A program made the position numbers and the translations under genes. Below the pieces are notes generated by a model. The model was not told the DNA's origin, ran no database searches, and was given only the letters and a program-made list of their open reading frames with translations. Source: Deltaproteobacteria bacterium (GTDB lineage Bacteria; Desulfobacterota; Desulfobacteria; Desulfobacterales; ETH-SRB1). From it: a stretch of 25,301 nucleotides of DNA. Positions 15,287 to 22,864 of the stretch are shown here, piece by piece. Position 1 is the first letter of the stretch. Every line of letters starts with the position of its first letter. The stretch lies in NCBI GenBank assembly GCA_019314185.1, contig JAFCZU010000018.1, forward strand, positions 1-25,301, in the 5' to 3' direction.

Positions 15287-16432
15287 TTAAAAAGCCTCCC
15301 GCAATACTTTGACAACAATGTCAGGCGAAATAATTGTTCCGCCGGAATGCCCCACTAAAAAGGCTGGGACCCTGCCTTCGACACACCGCTTTACTTCCAG
15401 ATGTATCTGTCCAAGATTAATCTCTACGGTTACGAATCCTTTTACTCTTTCTGCCAGCTTCCGAATCTGATTCTCAGGAAAAGGCCAGATAGTAATAAGC
15501 CGCAAAAGTCCCGCCTTTATACCCTGCCTTCTCGCTTCATCAACAGCAGACAAGCTTGTTCGCGCTGAGATACCATAAGATATAATGGCTATTTCAGCAT
15601 CATCCAGCAAATAGCTTTCAGTCTTTATTATATCCTTAAGGTTGTTTTGAATCTTCCCTGTCAGCCGCGCCATCATCTCTTTGTGAGTATCCACCGTCAT
15701 TACCGGATAGCCTTTTGTATCGTGAGTAAGTCCGGTTACATGAACATTATAACCTTCTCCGATAGCAGGCATGGGAGCAACCCCGTTTGCCCCTGGCTCA
15801 AACAGCTTAAAGCGGTCTTTCCTGCCTTTTGGACTGGGACGCGATACTGTCCTGATATCTTTTGCGTCCGGTATAACAACCTTTTCACTCATATGGCCGA
15901 CTATCTCATCTGTCAAAATGAGAACCGGCAGCCGGTACGTCTCGCTCAAGTTAAAAGCCGTAATTGTCTGATAGAAAATCTCCTGAGGAGAAGACGGCGA
16001 AAGCACTATAATCTCATAGTCTCCATGTGAACCCCATCGTGCCTGCATCATGTCACCCTGGGCGCCCTGTGTGGGAAGACCTGTTGAAGGCCCGACACGC
16101 TGCACGTTTACAATAACACATGGAGTCTCAGTACAAATACCAAGACCGATGTTTTCCATCATCAGACTGAAGCCAGGCCCGGAAGTAGCTGTCATGCTCT
16201 TTGCACCAGTCCATGAAGCGCCAAGCACGGAGGCTATTGCGGCAATTTCATCCTCCATCTGTATGAAGGTTCCGCCGACTCCAGGAAGCCTGGCAGCAAG
16301 ATGTTCTGCGATCTCTGTAGCAGGTGTTATTGGATATCCTCCAAAAAAACGGCAGCCCGCCGCAAGAGCACCTTCGGCACATGCAATATCACCCGTAATA
16401 AAATGTTCGCCTGTATTAATTGCCGGTTTCAT
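15287..16432 (-). CDS. korA: 2-oxoacid:ferredoxin oxidoreductase, alpha subunit
   Basis: This protein has 381 residues. Its ATG is preceded by GGAG five bases upstream. The N-terminus has the GGYPITPATEIAEHLA pyrimidine-binding segment, then EDEIAAIASVLGAS and TSGPGFSLMMENIG. RVGPSTGLPTQGAQGDMMQ matches KorA-type alpha subunits, in which this region contacts the substrate carboxylate. The C-terminal third resembles the transketolase C-terminal domain. The length fits a stand-alone alpha subunit without the gamma fusion seen in some archaea. 2-oxoglutarate is a reasonable guess, but branched or aromatic 2-oxoacids cannot be excluded. Confidence 0.92.
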   Translation of the reverse strand: MKPAINTGEHFITGDIACAEGALAAGCRFFGGYPITPATEIAEHLAARLPGVGGTFIQMEDEIAAIASVLGASWTGAKSMTATSGPGFSLMMENIGLGICTETPCVIVNVQRVGPSTGLPTQGAQGDMMQARWGSHGDYEIIVLSPSSPQEIFYQTITAFNLSETYRLPVLILTDEIVGHMSEKVVIPDAKDIRTVSRPSPKGRKDRFKLFEPGANGVAPMPAIGEGYNVHVTGLTHDTKGYPVMTVDTHKEMMARLTGKIQNNLKDIIKTESYLLDDAEIAIISYGISARTSLSAVDEARRQGIKAGLLRLITIWPFPENQIRKLAERVKGFVTVEINLGQIHLEVKRCVEGRVPAFLVGHSGGTIISPDIVVKVLREAF

Positions 16433-16539
16433 TGTCTCCTTTTTTTATTCACCGCAAAGCCGCAAAGGACGCGAAGAAATTATTTTTTGTTTTCCGTCTT
16501 CTCTGATCTCTGGCTTCTGACCTCCGACTTCTGATCTCT
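16433..16539. repeat. Repeat-like spacer between korD and korA
   Basis: The 107-bp spacer contains caccgcaaagccgcaaagga-type text and a degenerate 8-10 base run (tctgatctctggcttctga and variants, 16502-16538). Both resemble low-complexity repeats found between genes elsewhere in this window. The end nearest korA holds its ribosome binding site. No coding potential was seen. Confidence 0.55.
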
Positions 16540-16800
16540 TTAATCCCTGATCCCAACAGAATATATTGCAAAGTCAGGACAGATTATTTCGCAGTAGTGA
16601 CAGTTTAAACATTCCTCTGTTTTGGTTACTGCCGGAAGATGATAACCTTTCGCGTTGATCCTTGAGGAAAACTCCAGGACATGACGTGGACAATATTCTA
16701 TACAGTACCCACATCCTTTACACCTGTCCTCAAGAATATATACAATACCCTTTGAAACCTGAATATCATCCGCATCAAGCGGAACTCGCCAGAATTCCAT
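16540..16800 (-). CDS. korD: 2-oxoacid:ferredoxin oxidoreductase, ferredoxin-like delta subunit
   Basis: This protein has 86 residues. Two complete 4Fe-4S motifs are present: C27-x2-C30-x2-C33-x3-C37 and C64-x2-C67-x2-C70-x3-C74, the pattern of the bacterial-ferredoxin-like delta subunit that carries electrons out of the Kor complex. AGGAAGGA lies just before the ATG. It is the first gene of the minus-strand redox operon, and a strong promoter (16840-16867) is 40 nt upstream. A free ferredoxin is possible but less likely given the order D-A-B-C. Confidence 0.88.
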   Translation of the reverse strand: MEFWRVPLDADDIQVSKGIVYILEDRCKGCGYCIEYCPRHVLEFSSRINAKGYHLPAVTKTEECLNCHYCEIICPDFAIYSVGIRD

Positions 16801-16820
16801 AGTGTTCCTTCCTCAATTTT

Positions 16821-16849
16821 TTGACAACAAAATTAAATTTTTATATAAT
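16821..16849 (+). promoter_or_regulatory. Consensus sigma70-type promoter facing the kinase gene
   Basis: TTGACA (16821-16826), exactly 17 nt, then TATAAT (16844-16849): a full consensus match. It points towards the PPi-phosphofructokinase and would give a leader of about 210 nt. Its -10 shares bases with the -10 of the opposite promoter at 16840-16867, so two polymerases could not occupy the site at once. Confidence 0.6.
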
Positions 16850-16867
16850 CATCTTATAGTTTGTCAA
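16840..16867 (-). promoter_or_regulatory. Promoter of the kor redox operon
   Basis: On the minus strand TTGACA (16862-16867) is followed by TATAAA (16840-16845) with a 16-nt spacer. The predicted start would leave a leader of about 30 nt before korD. Its -10 overlaps the -10 of a plus-strand promoter. Confidence 0.65.
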
Positions 16868-17007
16868 GAAATATATTTATTCAATCATAAGCAAATTGTA
16901 GCTACTCCCATACTTTCTCAGGGGGTATTCTGATATTTTTAAAAATTATTTTCTATCACCTTGAATTCCTGCTTAGTTGTTACAATATTTATACTATTAC
17001 TTCAACC

Positions 17008-17037
17008 TTGACACTAATGCCGATCGGCGGTTATTAT
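17008..17037 (+). promoter_or_regulatory. Proximal promoter of the phosphofructokinase with a palindrome
   Basis: TTGACA (17008-17013) is followed by TATTAT (17032-17037) after 18 nt, leaving about 25-30 nt before the ATG. The spacer holds the 10-bp perfect palindrome GCCGATCGGC (17019-17028), a possible regulator site. GGGAGAG (17058-17064) is the ribosome binding site. Confidence 0.55.
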
Positions 17038-17069
17038 ATATATTATAATTTTTCTATGGGAGAGCGAGC

Positions 17070-19166
17070 ATGTCAGAAGATAAGCCAATCATACTTGAAG
17101 ATATTTTAAAAAATCCCGTGGTTCAAAAAGCAACCAGCAATATAAATCAGGAACTCATTGAAAGAAGAGAATACAAACCTCCTGTGTGCGATGTCTTCTC
17201 CAGCACTTACACTTCTTTGCAGAAAAATGCTGATTTTCAATTTATTATTGACAGGGAAGCAAAAAAACTGCTGCCAAATCTTATCGGCAATAAAGTAGAA
17301 TTCATCACCGGAGTTAATTCGCCTGATAGTTCCTTTAAAGAAAAATACTGCAAAAAGCGTAATATCGGCATTGTATTTTCAGGAGGACCAGCTCCCGGCG
17401 GACATAATGTAATTGCTGGTCTTTATGACGCGGCTAAAAAAGCCAATCCTGAAAACAAAATATTCGGTTTCCTGCTTGGTCCCGATGGAATTATTGAAAA
17501 TAAAGCCATTGAACTGACAGATGAGCTTGTCGATGCTTATAGAAATCTGGGTGGTTTTTCCATGATTAAAACAGGACGAACAAAAATTGACTCCAAGGAA
17601 AAGATATTTCTCACAAAAAAAACATGCAGGGAGCTTGACCTTGATGCCATTGTAATTGTCGGTGGCGATGATTCAAATACCAATGCTGCATTTCTGGCCC
17701 AGGAAATGTTTGACGAAGGTTTGCAGGTTATCGGCGTCCCCAAGACTATTGATGGTGATATCCAGGTAAAGGATGCTGCCGGCAAGACTTTGTGCGCCAT
17801 TTCCTTTGGTTTCCATACCGCAGCACGCGCATTTGCCAACGAAATAAGCAATCTGTGCACAGACAGCAGCTCAGATGTCAAATACTGGCATATCTGCAAA
17901 GTCATGGGAAGGGTGGCAAGCCACCTCGCTCTTGAAGTAGCCTTGCAAACTCATGCAAATATAACTCTAATCGGTGAAGAACTTGCTAATCACACAGATA
18001 AAGAAAGAATCAAAAAAGCAAAAAAGCAAAACATTATCGATTATGGCGCTTACGGCATGACCCTGCGGCATCTTTCCCGTATAATCTGCGATGGTATTGT
18101 GAGAAGAGCAGCTGTTGGCAAAAATTACGGCATAATTGTCATACCCGAGGGCATTCTGGAATTTATTGATGAAATACAAACATTTATAATTAAACTGAAT
18201 ACAATAATTGCCGACTATAACGAATTACACGATACGGATTTTCACTCTGATTTTCCTCTTCTCCGAGACAAGCTGGAATATCTGCGAAGACTGGCAAGAC
18301 GTTCCCGTGAAGACAGTTCCTTTACCATATGGAATACAAGGGACGACGACCTGTTCGACGACATCCCGGAATTCTTCCAGAAAGGGCTTCTCACAGAAAG
18401 GGACAGCCACGGCAATTTCCAGTTTTCACTGGTTGAAACAGACAAGATCGTAATGGAGCTGGTGATCGATTATCTGAACATTCTCAAAGAAAAAGGAGTT
18501 TATAAAACAGGAGTAGAGAAGACCTATTACAAAAACGCCCTCAAGGAGGCGGGTATTGATCCTGATTTTTTTGGGCCTGTAATGTTTAAAAACTATAATG
18601 ATTCTGATCTTCTACTGATTAAGGAATCGATTATATCTGTTAAAACACTCAAAAAGGTTCTGCAAAAAGAAGGAGCTGTCAAGGAAAATGAAAAAATCCC
18701 CGCTCCTGTGGAAAAAATCTTTAAAAAATCGGTGTCTAAATTTAAGACCCAGGTGCATTTTTACGGTTATGACGGCAGAGGGAACGATCCAACCAGGTTT
18801 GACTGCGTATATACCTATAACCTGGGGTTAACGGTTTTCAGCCTTATAGCCAATGGCACAACCGGCCAGATGGCTGCCATAAAGAACCTGGAAATGGATT
18901 TTTCCAGATGGGAGCCGATCGGAATTCCAATAGCGCCTCTTATGCATCTTGAAGAAAGAAAGGGAAAACTGACCCTTGTGTTAGAGAAAAGCGTGGTGGA
19001 TATAAATTCCATAGCTTTCAGAACCGTAAAGGAATTAAGAGAAAAATGGCTTGCGGCAGCGCCTGGTGAGGATAACTTTAGAAGACCCGGGCCCATACGT
19101 TTTACAGGAAAAAGTGAAGAGGACAGGCCTATAACACTTGTATTAAATGCACTTGGAAACCTTTAA
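17070..19166 (+). CDS. pfp: PPi-dependent 6-phosphofructokinase, long form
   Basis: This 698-residue protein interconverts fructose 6-phosphate plus PPi and fructose 1,6-bisphosphate plus Pi. Motifs: GIVFSGGPAPGGHNVI (100-115), GGDD (198-201) and PKTIDGDI (224-231). The Asp in GGDD and the Lys in PKT are the features that favour PPi over ATP in this family. CKVMGRVASHLALE (277-289) and IGEE follow, as in the plant-beta/long PPi-PFK group. Those enzymes are usually about 550 residues; this one has an extra helical segment and a C-terminal extension containing FYGYDGRGNDPTRFDC. It is transcribed away from the kor operon. It would allow glycolytic or gluconeogenic flux to use PPi, useful in an energy-limited anaerobe. 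Confidence 0.93.
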   Translation: MSEDKPIILEDILKNPVVQKATSNINQELIERREYKPPVCDVFSSTYTSLQKNADFQFIIDREAKKLLPNLIGNKVEFITGVNSPDSSFKEKYCKKRNIGIVFSGGPAPGGHNVIAGLYDAAKKANPENKIFGFLLGPDGIIENKAIELTDELVDAYRNLGGFSMIKTGRTKIDSKEKIFLTKKTCRELDLDAIVIVGGDDSNTNAAFLAQEMFDEGLQVIGVPKTIDGDIQVKDAAGKTLCAISFGFHTAARAFANEISNLCTDSSSDVKYWHICKVMGRVASHLALEVALQTHANITLIGEELANHTDKERIKKAKKQNIIDYGAYGMTLRHLSRIICDGIVRRAAVGKNYGIIVIPEGILEFIDEIQTFIIKLNTIIADYNELHDTDFHSDFPLLRDKLEYLRRLARRSREDSSFTIWNTRDDDLFDDIPEFFQKGLLTERDSHGNFQFSLVETDKIVMELVIDYLNILKEKGVYKTGVEKTYYKNALKEAGIDPDFFGPVMFKNYNDSDLLLIKESIISVKTLKKVLQKEGAVKENEKIPAPVEKIFKKSVSKFKTQVHFYGYDGRGNDPTRFDCVYTYNLGLTVFSLIANGTTGQMAAIKNLEMDFSRWEPIGIPIAPLMHLEERKGKLTLVLEKSVVDINSIAFRTVKELREKWLAAAPGEDNFRRPGPIRFTGKSEEDRPITLVLNALGNL

Positions 19167-19638
19167 AAGCCTTCAGAGCAATAGTTTAGCCACAAAGACA
19201 CTAACACACACCAAGATTATAATATATTTTTCGTAAATACTAAGGTTGATGACTTCGTAAAAAGCTAAGTTATGCCGCATGTTATTTTCAACCCTTACCG
19301 TCTTGATATTGATAGAAATCAAGGGTGCGAAACTTGAGTTAGTTATTTGAAAGATATTGCAAATTCAAGATATAAATATTTGAATATCGAACAAGAAATT
19401 TCGAATGATGAAATGTGGAATCGCTACGCTCTATCTTTTTAAATATTAAAAATGATAGAATACCTTACTTCGATATTCATAATTCCTTGTTCGATATTCT
19501 GCGGTTCAAAACAAACTCGTAAGTTTGATTTTTATCAAAAAGCAAAATACATAAAACAATCAACTGTTTATATTAAATTCGAGCAAACGAGTTATTTGAA
19601 AGTCAAATTCATCAGGTGTTAGGCTGAATTATTACCAT
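19167..19638. other. Gene-free gap with repeat copy and hairpin text
   Basis: This gap separates the convergent kinase and response-regulator genes. It holds the 172-bp repeat copy at 19351-19522 and a segment near 19291-19326 with two alternative 6-bp stems (CTTGAT/ATCAAG or ACCCTT/AAGGGT). A 13-bp direct repeat, AGTTATTTGAAAG, occurs at 19341-19353 and 19590-19602. No gene or clear terminator was found. Confidence 0.6.
19351..19522. mobile_element. 172-bp MITE-like repeat, copy 2
   Basis: Same length and orientation as copy 1 (4773-4944), with the same inverted ends (GAATATCGAACAAG on the left and the inverse of CTTGTTCGATATTCTGCGG on the right). The differences are scattered, mostly near the left end. 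It is non-coding, so movement would need a transposase supplied from elsewhere. Confidence 0.85.
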
Positions 19639-20544
19639 TCAAAAAACTATCACCCGGTTCCTTCCTTCGTTCTTTGCCCTGTATAATGCCTTATCCGCAC
19701 ATTCGATCAAGGTTTTGGCATCGGCAATCTCAGAATGTGGGAAGCTGGCAACTCCAACGCTGATAGCCACGTTTAGAGTCAAATTGTCTGCCTGAAACTC
19801 ATGCTGCTCCACAGCCTTCCGCAGCCGTTCCGAAATCAGGAAGGCCTCCTTAGATGCCGTATGATACATAAGCAGAACAAACTCCTCTCCTCCATACCTC
19901 GCCGACAAATCGCTGTCTCTCACTAATTTTTTGATCAGAACGCCAAGTGTTTTAAGTACCATGTCCCCGGTCTGGTGACCGTAAGTATCATTGAATTTCT
20001 TGAAGTGATCTATATCGAACATAACGCATGAAAGGGATTCGTGATAACGAGCAGCTCTTTGAAAATCCTTGGAAATCATCTCTTGAAAATACCGGTGGTT
20101 GTACAAGCCTGTCAGACCATCACGATTTGCCATTTCCTTGAGCTGTCGATTCTTCTCTTTAAGACTTTCGTGAAGCTCCCTGATTTGCAGGTGGATATTA
20201 ACTCTGGCAATCAGTTCACCTTCGTCAAAGGGCTTGGTGACATAATCTGAGGCCCCCATCTCCAGCCCGCGCACTTTGTCCGCTGCTTCAGACTTGGAGG
20301 TAAGCATGATGACAGGTATCTCCGACGTAGCCTCCCCTTTCTTGATTCGTTGACAAACCTCGTATCCATCCATCTCTGGCAGAATCAGATCCAGAAGAAT
20401 CAAATCAGGATTTTCTGTTGCGGCATCCTGCAATCCGGTTTTTCCATCCTCGGCCAAAAAAACTTGATGACCCTGCTTGTTCAGAATAGTCTTAGCTACA
20501 TGCAATATAAGTTTGCTGTCATCAATTATCAAAATTCTTGCCAT
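19639..20544 (-). CDS. Response regulator diguanylate cyclase (REC-GGDEF)
   Basis: This protein has 301 residues. The receiver domain (1-120) has the acidic pair D8-D9, phospho-acceptor D52 and K104. A short helical linker (122-140) leads to a GGDEF domain with active-site motif GGEEF (218-222) and an intact inhibitory RxxD site (R209-D212) five residues upstream. It should make c-di-GMP when phosphorylated and be product-inhibited. GGAG lies seven bases before the ATG. It is 30 nt downstream of cheB on the same strand, so it is probably the last gene of the chemotaxis operon. The kinase that phosphorylates it is not in the window; CheA is a candidate. Confidence 0.93.
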   Translation of the reverse strand: MARILIIDDSKLILHVAKTILNKQGHQVFLAEDGKTGLQDAATENPDLILLDLILPEMDGYEVCQRIKKGEATSEIPVIMLTSKSEAADKVRGLEMGASDYVTKPFDEGELIARVNIHLQIRELHESLKEKNRQLKEMANRDGLTGLYNHRYFQEMISKDFQRAARYHESLSCVMFDIDHFKKFNDTYGHQTGDMVLKTLGVLIKKLVRDSDLSARYGGEEFVLLMYHTASKEAFLISERLRKAVEQHEFQADNLTLNVAISVGVASFPHSEIADAKTLIECADKALYRAKNEGRNRVIVF

Positions 20545-20574
20545 AACTTAACTCCGTAATCCCCTGCTCGACCA

Positions 20575-21618
20575 TCACCTGACCTTAGTGAGAAGAATAT
20601 CGGGAATATCATCCGGTGAGGCAACCACATCCACAATTCCTCGCTCTATGGCTACCCGTGGCATCCCAAAAACAACACAGCTCGCCTTGTCCTGAGCAAT
20701 AGTATAAGCTCCTGCCTCTTTCATTGCAGCCAGCCCGTCAGCTCCATCATTTCCCATACCGGTCAATATTATGCCCACTGCTTTGGGGCCAACGCTTTTC
20801 GCAACCGAATGGAAAAGCACATTTATTGAGCAGCATATATTCGTCGATGAATGTCCTGTCGGCAAGATTTTGTCAAGCCGAATCATATAATCAGCTCCAT
20901 CTTGAACTACCCGCATATGTTTTCCCCCTGGCGCAATTAAAACACTGCCCTGATCCACACGGTCCATGTCACGCGCTTCCCGCACATTAAAAGGAAGCAG
21001 ATTGTTGAACCTCTGGGCTAAAGCGTGGGTATATCCTGCAGCCATATGTTGCGCAATCACGATACCCCGTGGCTGAAAAGAGATACCGCAAAGAAGCTTC
21101 TGAACTGCCTTGGGCCCGCCAATAGAAGCCCCGATAGCTATGAGTTTATTTGCAATTGTATCCGGCATTTTCCCTGTCTTTATCAGCGCCTTACGATGCA
21201 GGATAAAGGGTTTAACCTGTGCTTTACTTGCGACCCGGATCTTGGTAATCATTTCGTCGCGTAATGATGTAAATCCTATTTCCGTACCATAAGACGGTTT
21301 GGTTACAAAATCGACAGCACCTGCCTCAAGAGCCTCAATAGTTCGAATGCTGTTTTTACGAGTATAAGAGCTGAACATAACTACAGGAATGGGGGAATAA
21401 CTCATAAGACGCTTTAAAAAAGTAATACCGTCCATACGCGGCATTTCAATATCAAGGGTAATGACATCCGGCTTATCCTCAGCTATCAAATCCTTGGCCT
21501 CAAAAGGATCAGATGCAACTCCCATCACCTCTATATCTGGTTCTCCGGAAAGAATCCGGCTAAGAGACGACTGCACTATCGGAGAATCATCTATAATAAG
21601 TACGCGTATCGATTTCAT
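20575..21618 (-). CDS. cheB: Chemotaxis methylesterase/glutamine deamidase CheB
   Basis: This protein has 347 residues. The receiver domain has D10/D11, phospho-acceptor D56 and K108. A linker (to about 155) precedes the methylesterase domain, whose catalytic triad is S165 (GASIGGP), H191 (AQHM) and D291 (GMGNDGADG). It removes methyl groups from receptor glutamates when phosphorylated by CheA. The length is normal. The start region is duplicated: an in-frame ATG-AAA-GCG-ATT-TAA mini-frame begins at 21636, and no clear Shine-Dalgarno sequence precedes 21618. It lies upstream of the GGDEF regulator and downstream of cheD after a repeat-rich gap. Confidence 0.95.
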   Translation of the reverse strand: MKSIRVLIIDDSPIVQSSLSRILSGEPDIEVMGVASDPFEAKDLIAEDKPDVITLDIEMPRMDGITFLKRLMSYSPIPVVMFSSYTRKNSIRTIEALEAGAVDFVTKPSYGTEIGFTSLRDEMITKIRVASKAQVKPFILHRKALIKTGKMPDTIANKLIAIGASIGGPKAVQKLLCGISFQPRGIVIAQHMAAGYTHALAQRFNNLLPFNVREARDMDRVDQGSVLIAPGGKHMRVVQDGADYMIRLDKILPTGHSSTNICCSINVLFHSVAKSVGPKAVGIILTGMGNDGADGLAAMKEAGAYTIAQDKASCVVFGMPRVAIERGIVDVVASPDDIPDILLTKVR

Positions 21619-21649
21619 ATATTAAATCGCTTTCATATATTATCTAAAA

Positions 21650-21794
21650 TGAGCGATTAGCCATTAGCAGTTAACACAACAATTTCAATACATTACTAAA
21701 AGTCAACATTTCACCCAATTGGTGAAAATCGAATTGCTGGTAACCACCCGAAATAATAAGAACTAACAGCTAATTGCTAAGAGCTGATCGCTCA
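21650..21794. repeat. Foldback element upstream of cheB
   Basis: Imperfect inverted arms, 21650-21673 (TGAGCGATTAGCCATTAGCA) and 21763-21794, flank an AT-rich centre. The centre holds the palindrome TTTCACC-CAATT-GGTGAAA (21709-21727). It is non-coding and abuts the next element at 21797. Confidence 0.65.
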
Positions 21795-21796
21795 TC

Positions 21797-21938
21797 GAGA
21801 CCTTTGCAAAACGTCCCCTTTTGCCCGATTACTGCGTCAGGCAAAAATTTCAATCCTCAAAATATTCAATATATTCCTGCGGTTGAAATTTGCGCCTTCC
21901 TTGTACTCAAACAAAATTGAACATTTTTCAAAGATCTC
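21797..21938. mobile_element. 142-bp MITE-like element between cheD and cheB
   Basis: The ends are terminal inverted repeats: GAGACCTTTGCAAAACGT (21797-21814) against the inverse of ACATTTTTCAAAGATCTC (21921-21938), 15 of 18 matching. Inside is a second inverted pair, AAATTTCAA (21845-21853) and TTGAAATTT (21883-21891). There is no reading frame. The size and ends fit a non-autonomous miniature element. I recall very similar text in other Desulfobacterales genomes, but this needs a search. Confidence 0.7.
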
Positions 21939-22007
21939 TCATCTTGATTAAAATAGTAACGGTTCAGCCACTATGGTCGAGTAATCAAGTGGTAACAGGA
22001 CTATTAT

Positions 22008-22598
22008 CTAAAACAAAATAACAGTTCTTGATAAATCGGCCCGCCTTTTATGAAAGACCAGACCTTTATAGATTCTTTCTTTATCAAATAATTTCCGGTT
22101 TTTTTCCACATCAAACCGTTTCAACAAAACTTTTGCCGTATCTGTAAAAAAGAGAATTCTTCTGCCGGTATGTCCGCCCATGTCTTCACTTTTAACAGGT
22201 ATCCCCTCTAATTTGAGAAACTTTTTTGCAAAACGGATGTTCGACCCTGTTACATTACCGTCACCTCTTCGGAACTTCAAAACGTTTCCTCCACCAAATA
22301 TTTTGGCTGCAAGGTTCTCTCTCCTTGCTCCGTATTTAATGAGTTCTCCAATAAGAAGCTCCATAGCATACATGCCGTATCGTCCCACCTCTGATGTAAG
22401 GATTTCATCAGGGTGAATCATGCCAGGAAGAAGATAGTGATTCATTCCTCCAATCTTTTTTTCAGTATCGTAAATACAGACAGCTATGCACGACCCAAGA
22501 ACAGTATGAAGAATTTCTCCATTTTTTGAAACAAAATATTCTCCTGAACTGAGCATGATCATGTTTTTTTTATACTTTTCACTGTAGAATCGCTTCAA
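22008..22598 (-). CDS. cheD: Chemoreceptor glutamine deamidase CheD
   Basis: This 196-residue protein starts at a TTG preceded by AAGGA eight bases upstream; the ATGs at codons 13 and 15 are weaker choices. Catalytic residues are visible as C37 in HTVLGSCIAVC and H54 in GGMNHYLLPG, with a downstream Ser/Thr-rich stretch (EVGRYGMYAMELLI, then GGGNVLKF). CheD deamidates receptor glutamines and in several bacteria also binds CheC. The length is slightly above the usual 160-200. It lies between cheR and cheB on the same strand. Confidence 0.93.
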   Translation of the reverse strand: MKRFYSEKYKKNMIMLSSGEYFVSKNGEILHTVLGSCIAVCIYDTEKKIGGMNHYLLPGMIHPDEILTSEVGRYGMYAMELLIGELIKYGARRENLAAKIFGGGNVLKFRRGDGNVTGSNIRFAKKFLKLEGIPVKSEDMGGHTGRRILFFTDTAKVLLKRFDVEKNRKLFDKERIYKGLVFHKRRADLSRTVILF

Positions 22599-22864
22599 AA
22601 TCTTATTCCTTTTTAACTATTCAGCCACAGATCTACACTGATTATCATTGATATTTTTTCTTTTATTATCATATAGAAATTTTATACTATTCAGGCACAG
22701 AGTGGCAAAGGCACAGTGGCACAAAGAAAAATAAAAACATATAGAGATTTGCAGGTCCGGCAAAAATCAATACTTTAGGCAAGCCAACTATGCGCCTCTG
22801 TGCCTGAGTGACTATTGTATTTAAACCTATCTGCGTTTATCTGTGTGAATCTGTGGCTAAATAG
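22599..22864. repeat. Mosaic repeat gap between cheR and cheD
   Basis: This gap contains the inverted match (22631-22702) and the direct match (22773-22807) to the repeat at 1-95. Between them is cacagtggcacaaag-type text, and the right end reads tctgtggctaaatagtta. The cheD ribosome binding site is at its left edge. Nothing coding was seen. Confidence 0.8.

Noticed and set aside
16050..16520. 156-codon plus-strand frame over korA
   Set aside because: It is antisense to korA and runs into the repeat-like spacer, with low-complexity composition and no start signal.
16850..17000. Riboswitch in the long kinase leader
   Set aside because: No conserved riboswitch core or strong paired structure could be seen, and a proximal promoter makes a long leader unnecessary.
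19272..19285. 14-base match ATGCCGCATGTTAT shared with the J-gene start (5086-5099)
   Set aside because: About one exact 14-mer match is expected by chance in a window this size, and its position relative to the 172-bp repeat differs in the two places.
19341..19602. 13-bp direct repeat as a target duplication around the 172-bp repeat
   Set aside because: The left copy overlaps the repeat's own edge by a few bases, the right copy lies 68 bp beyond it, and the other copy of the element has no such flanks.
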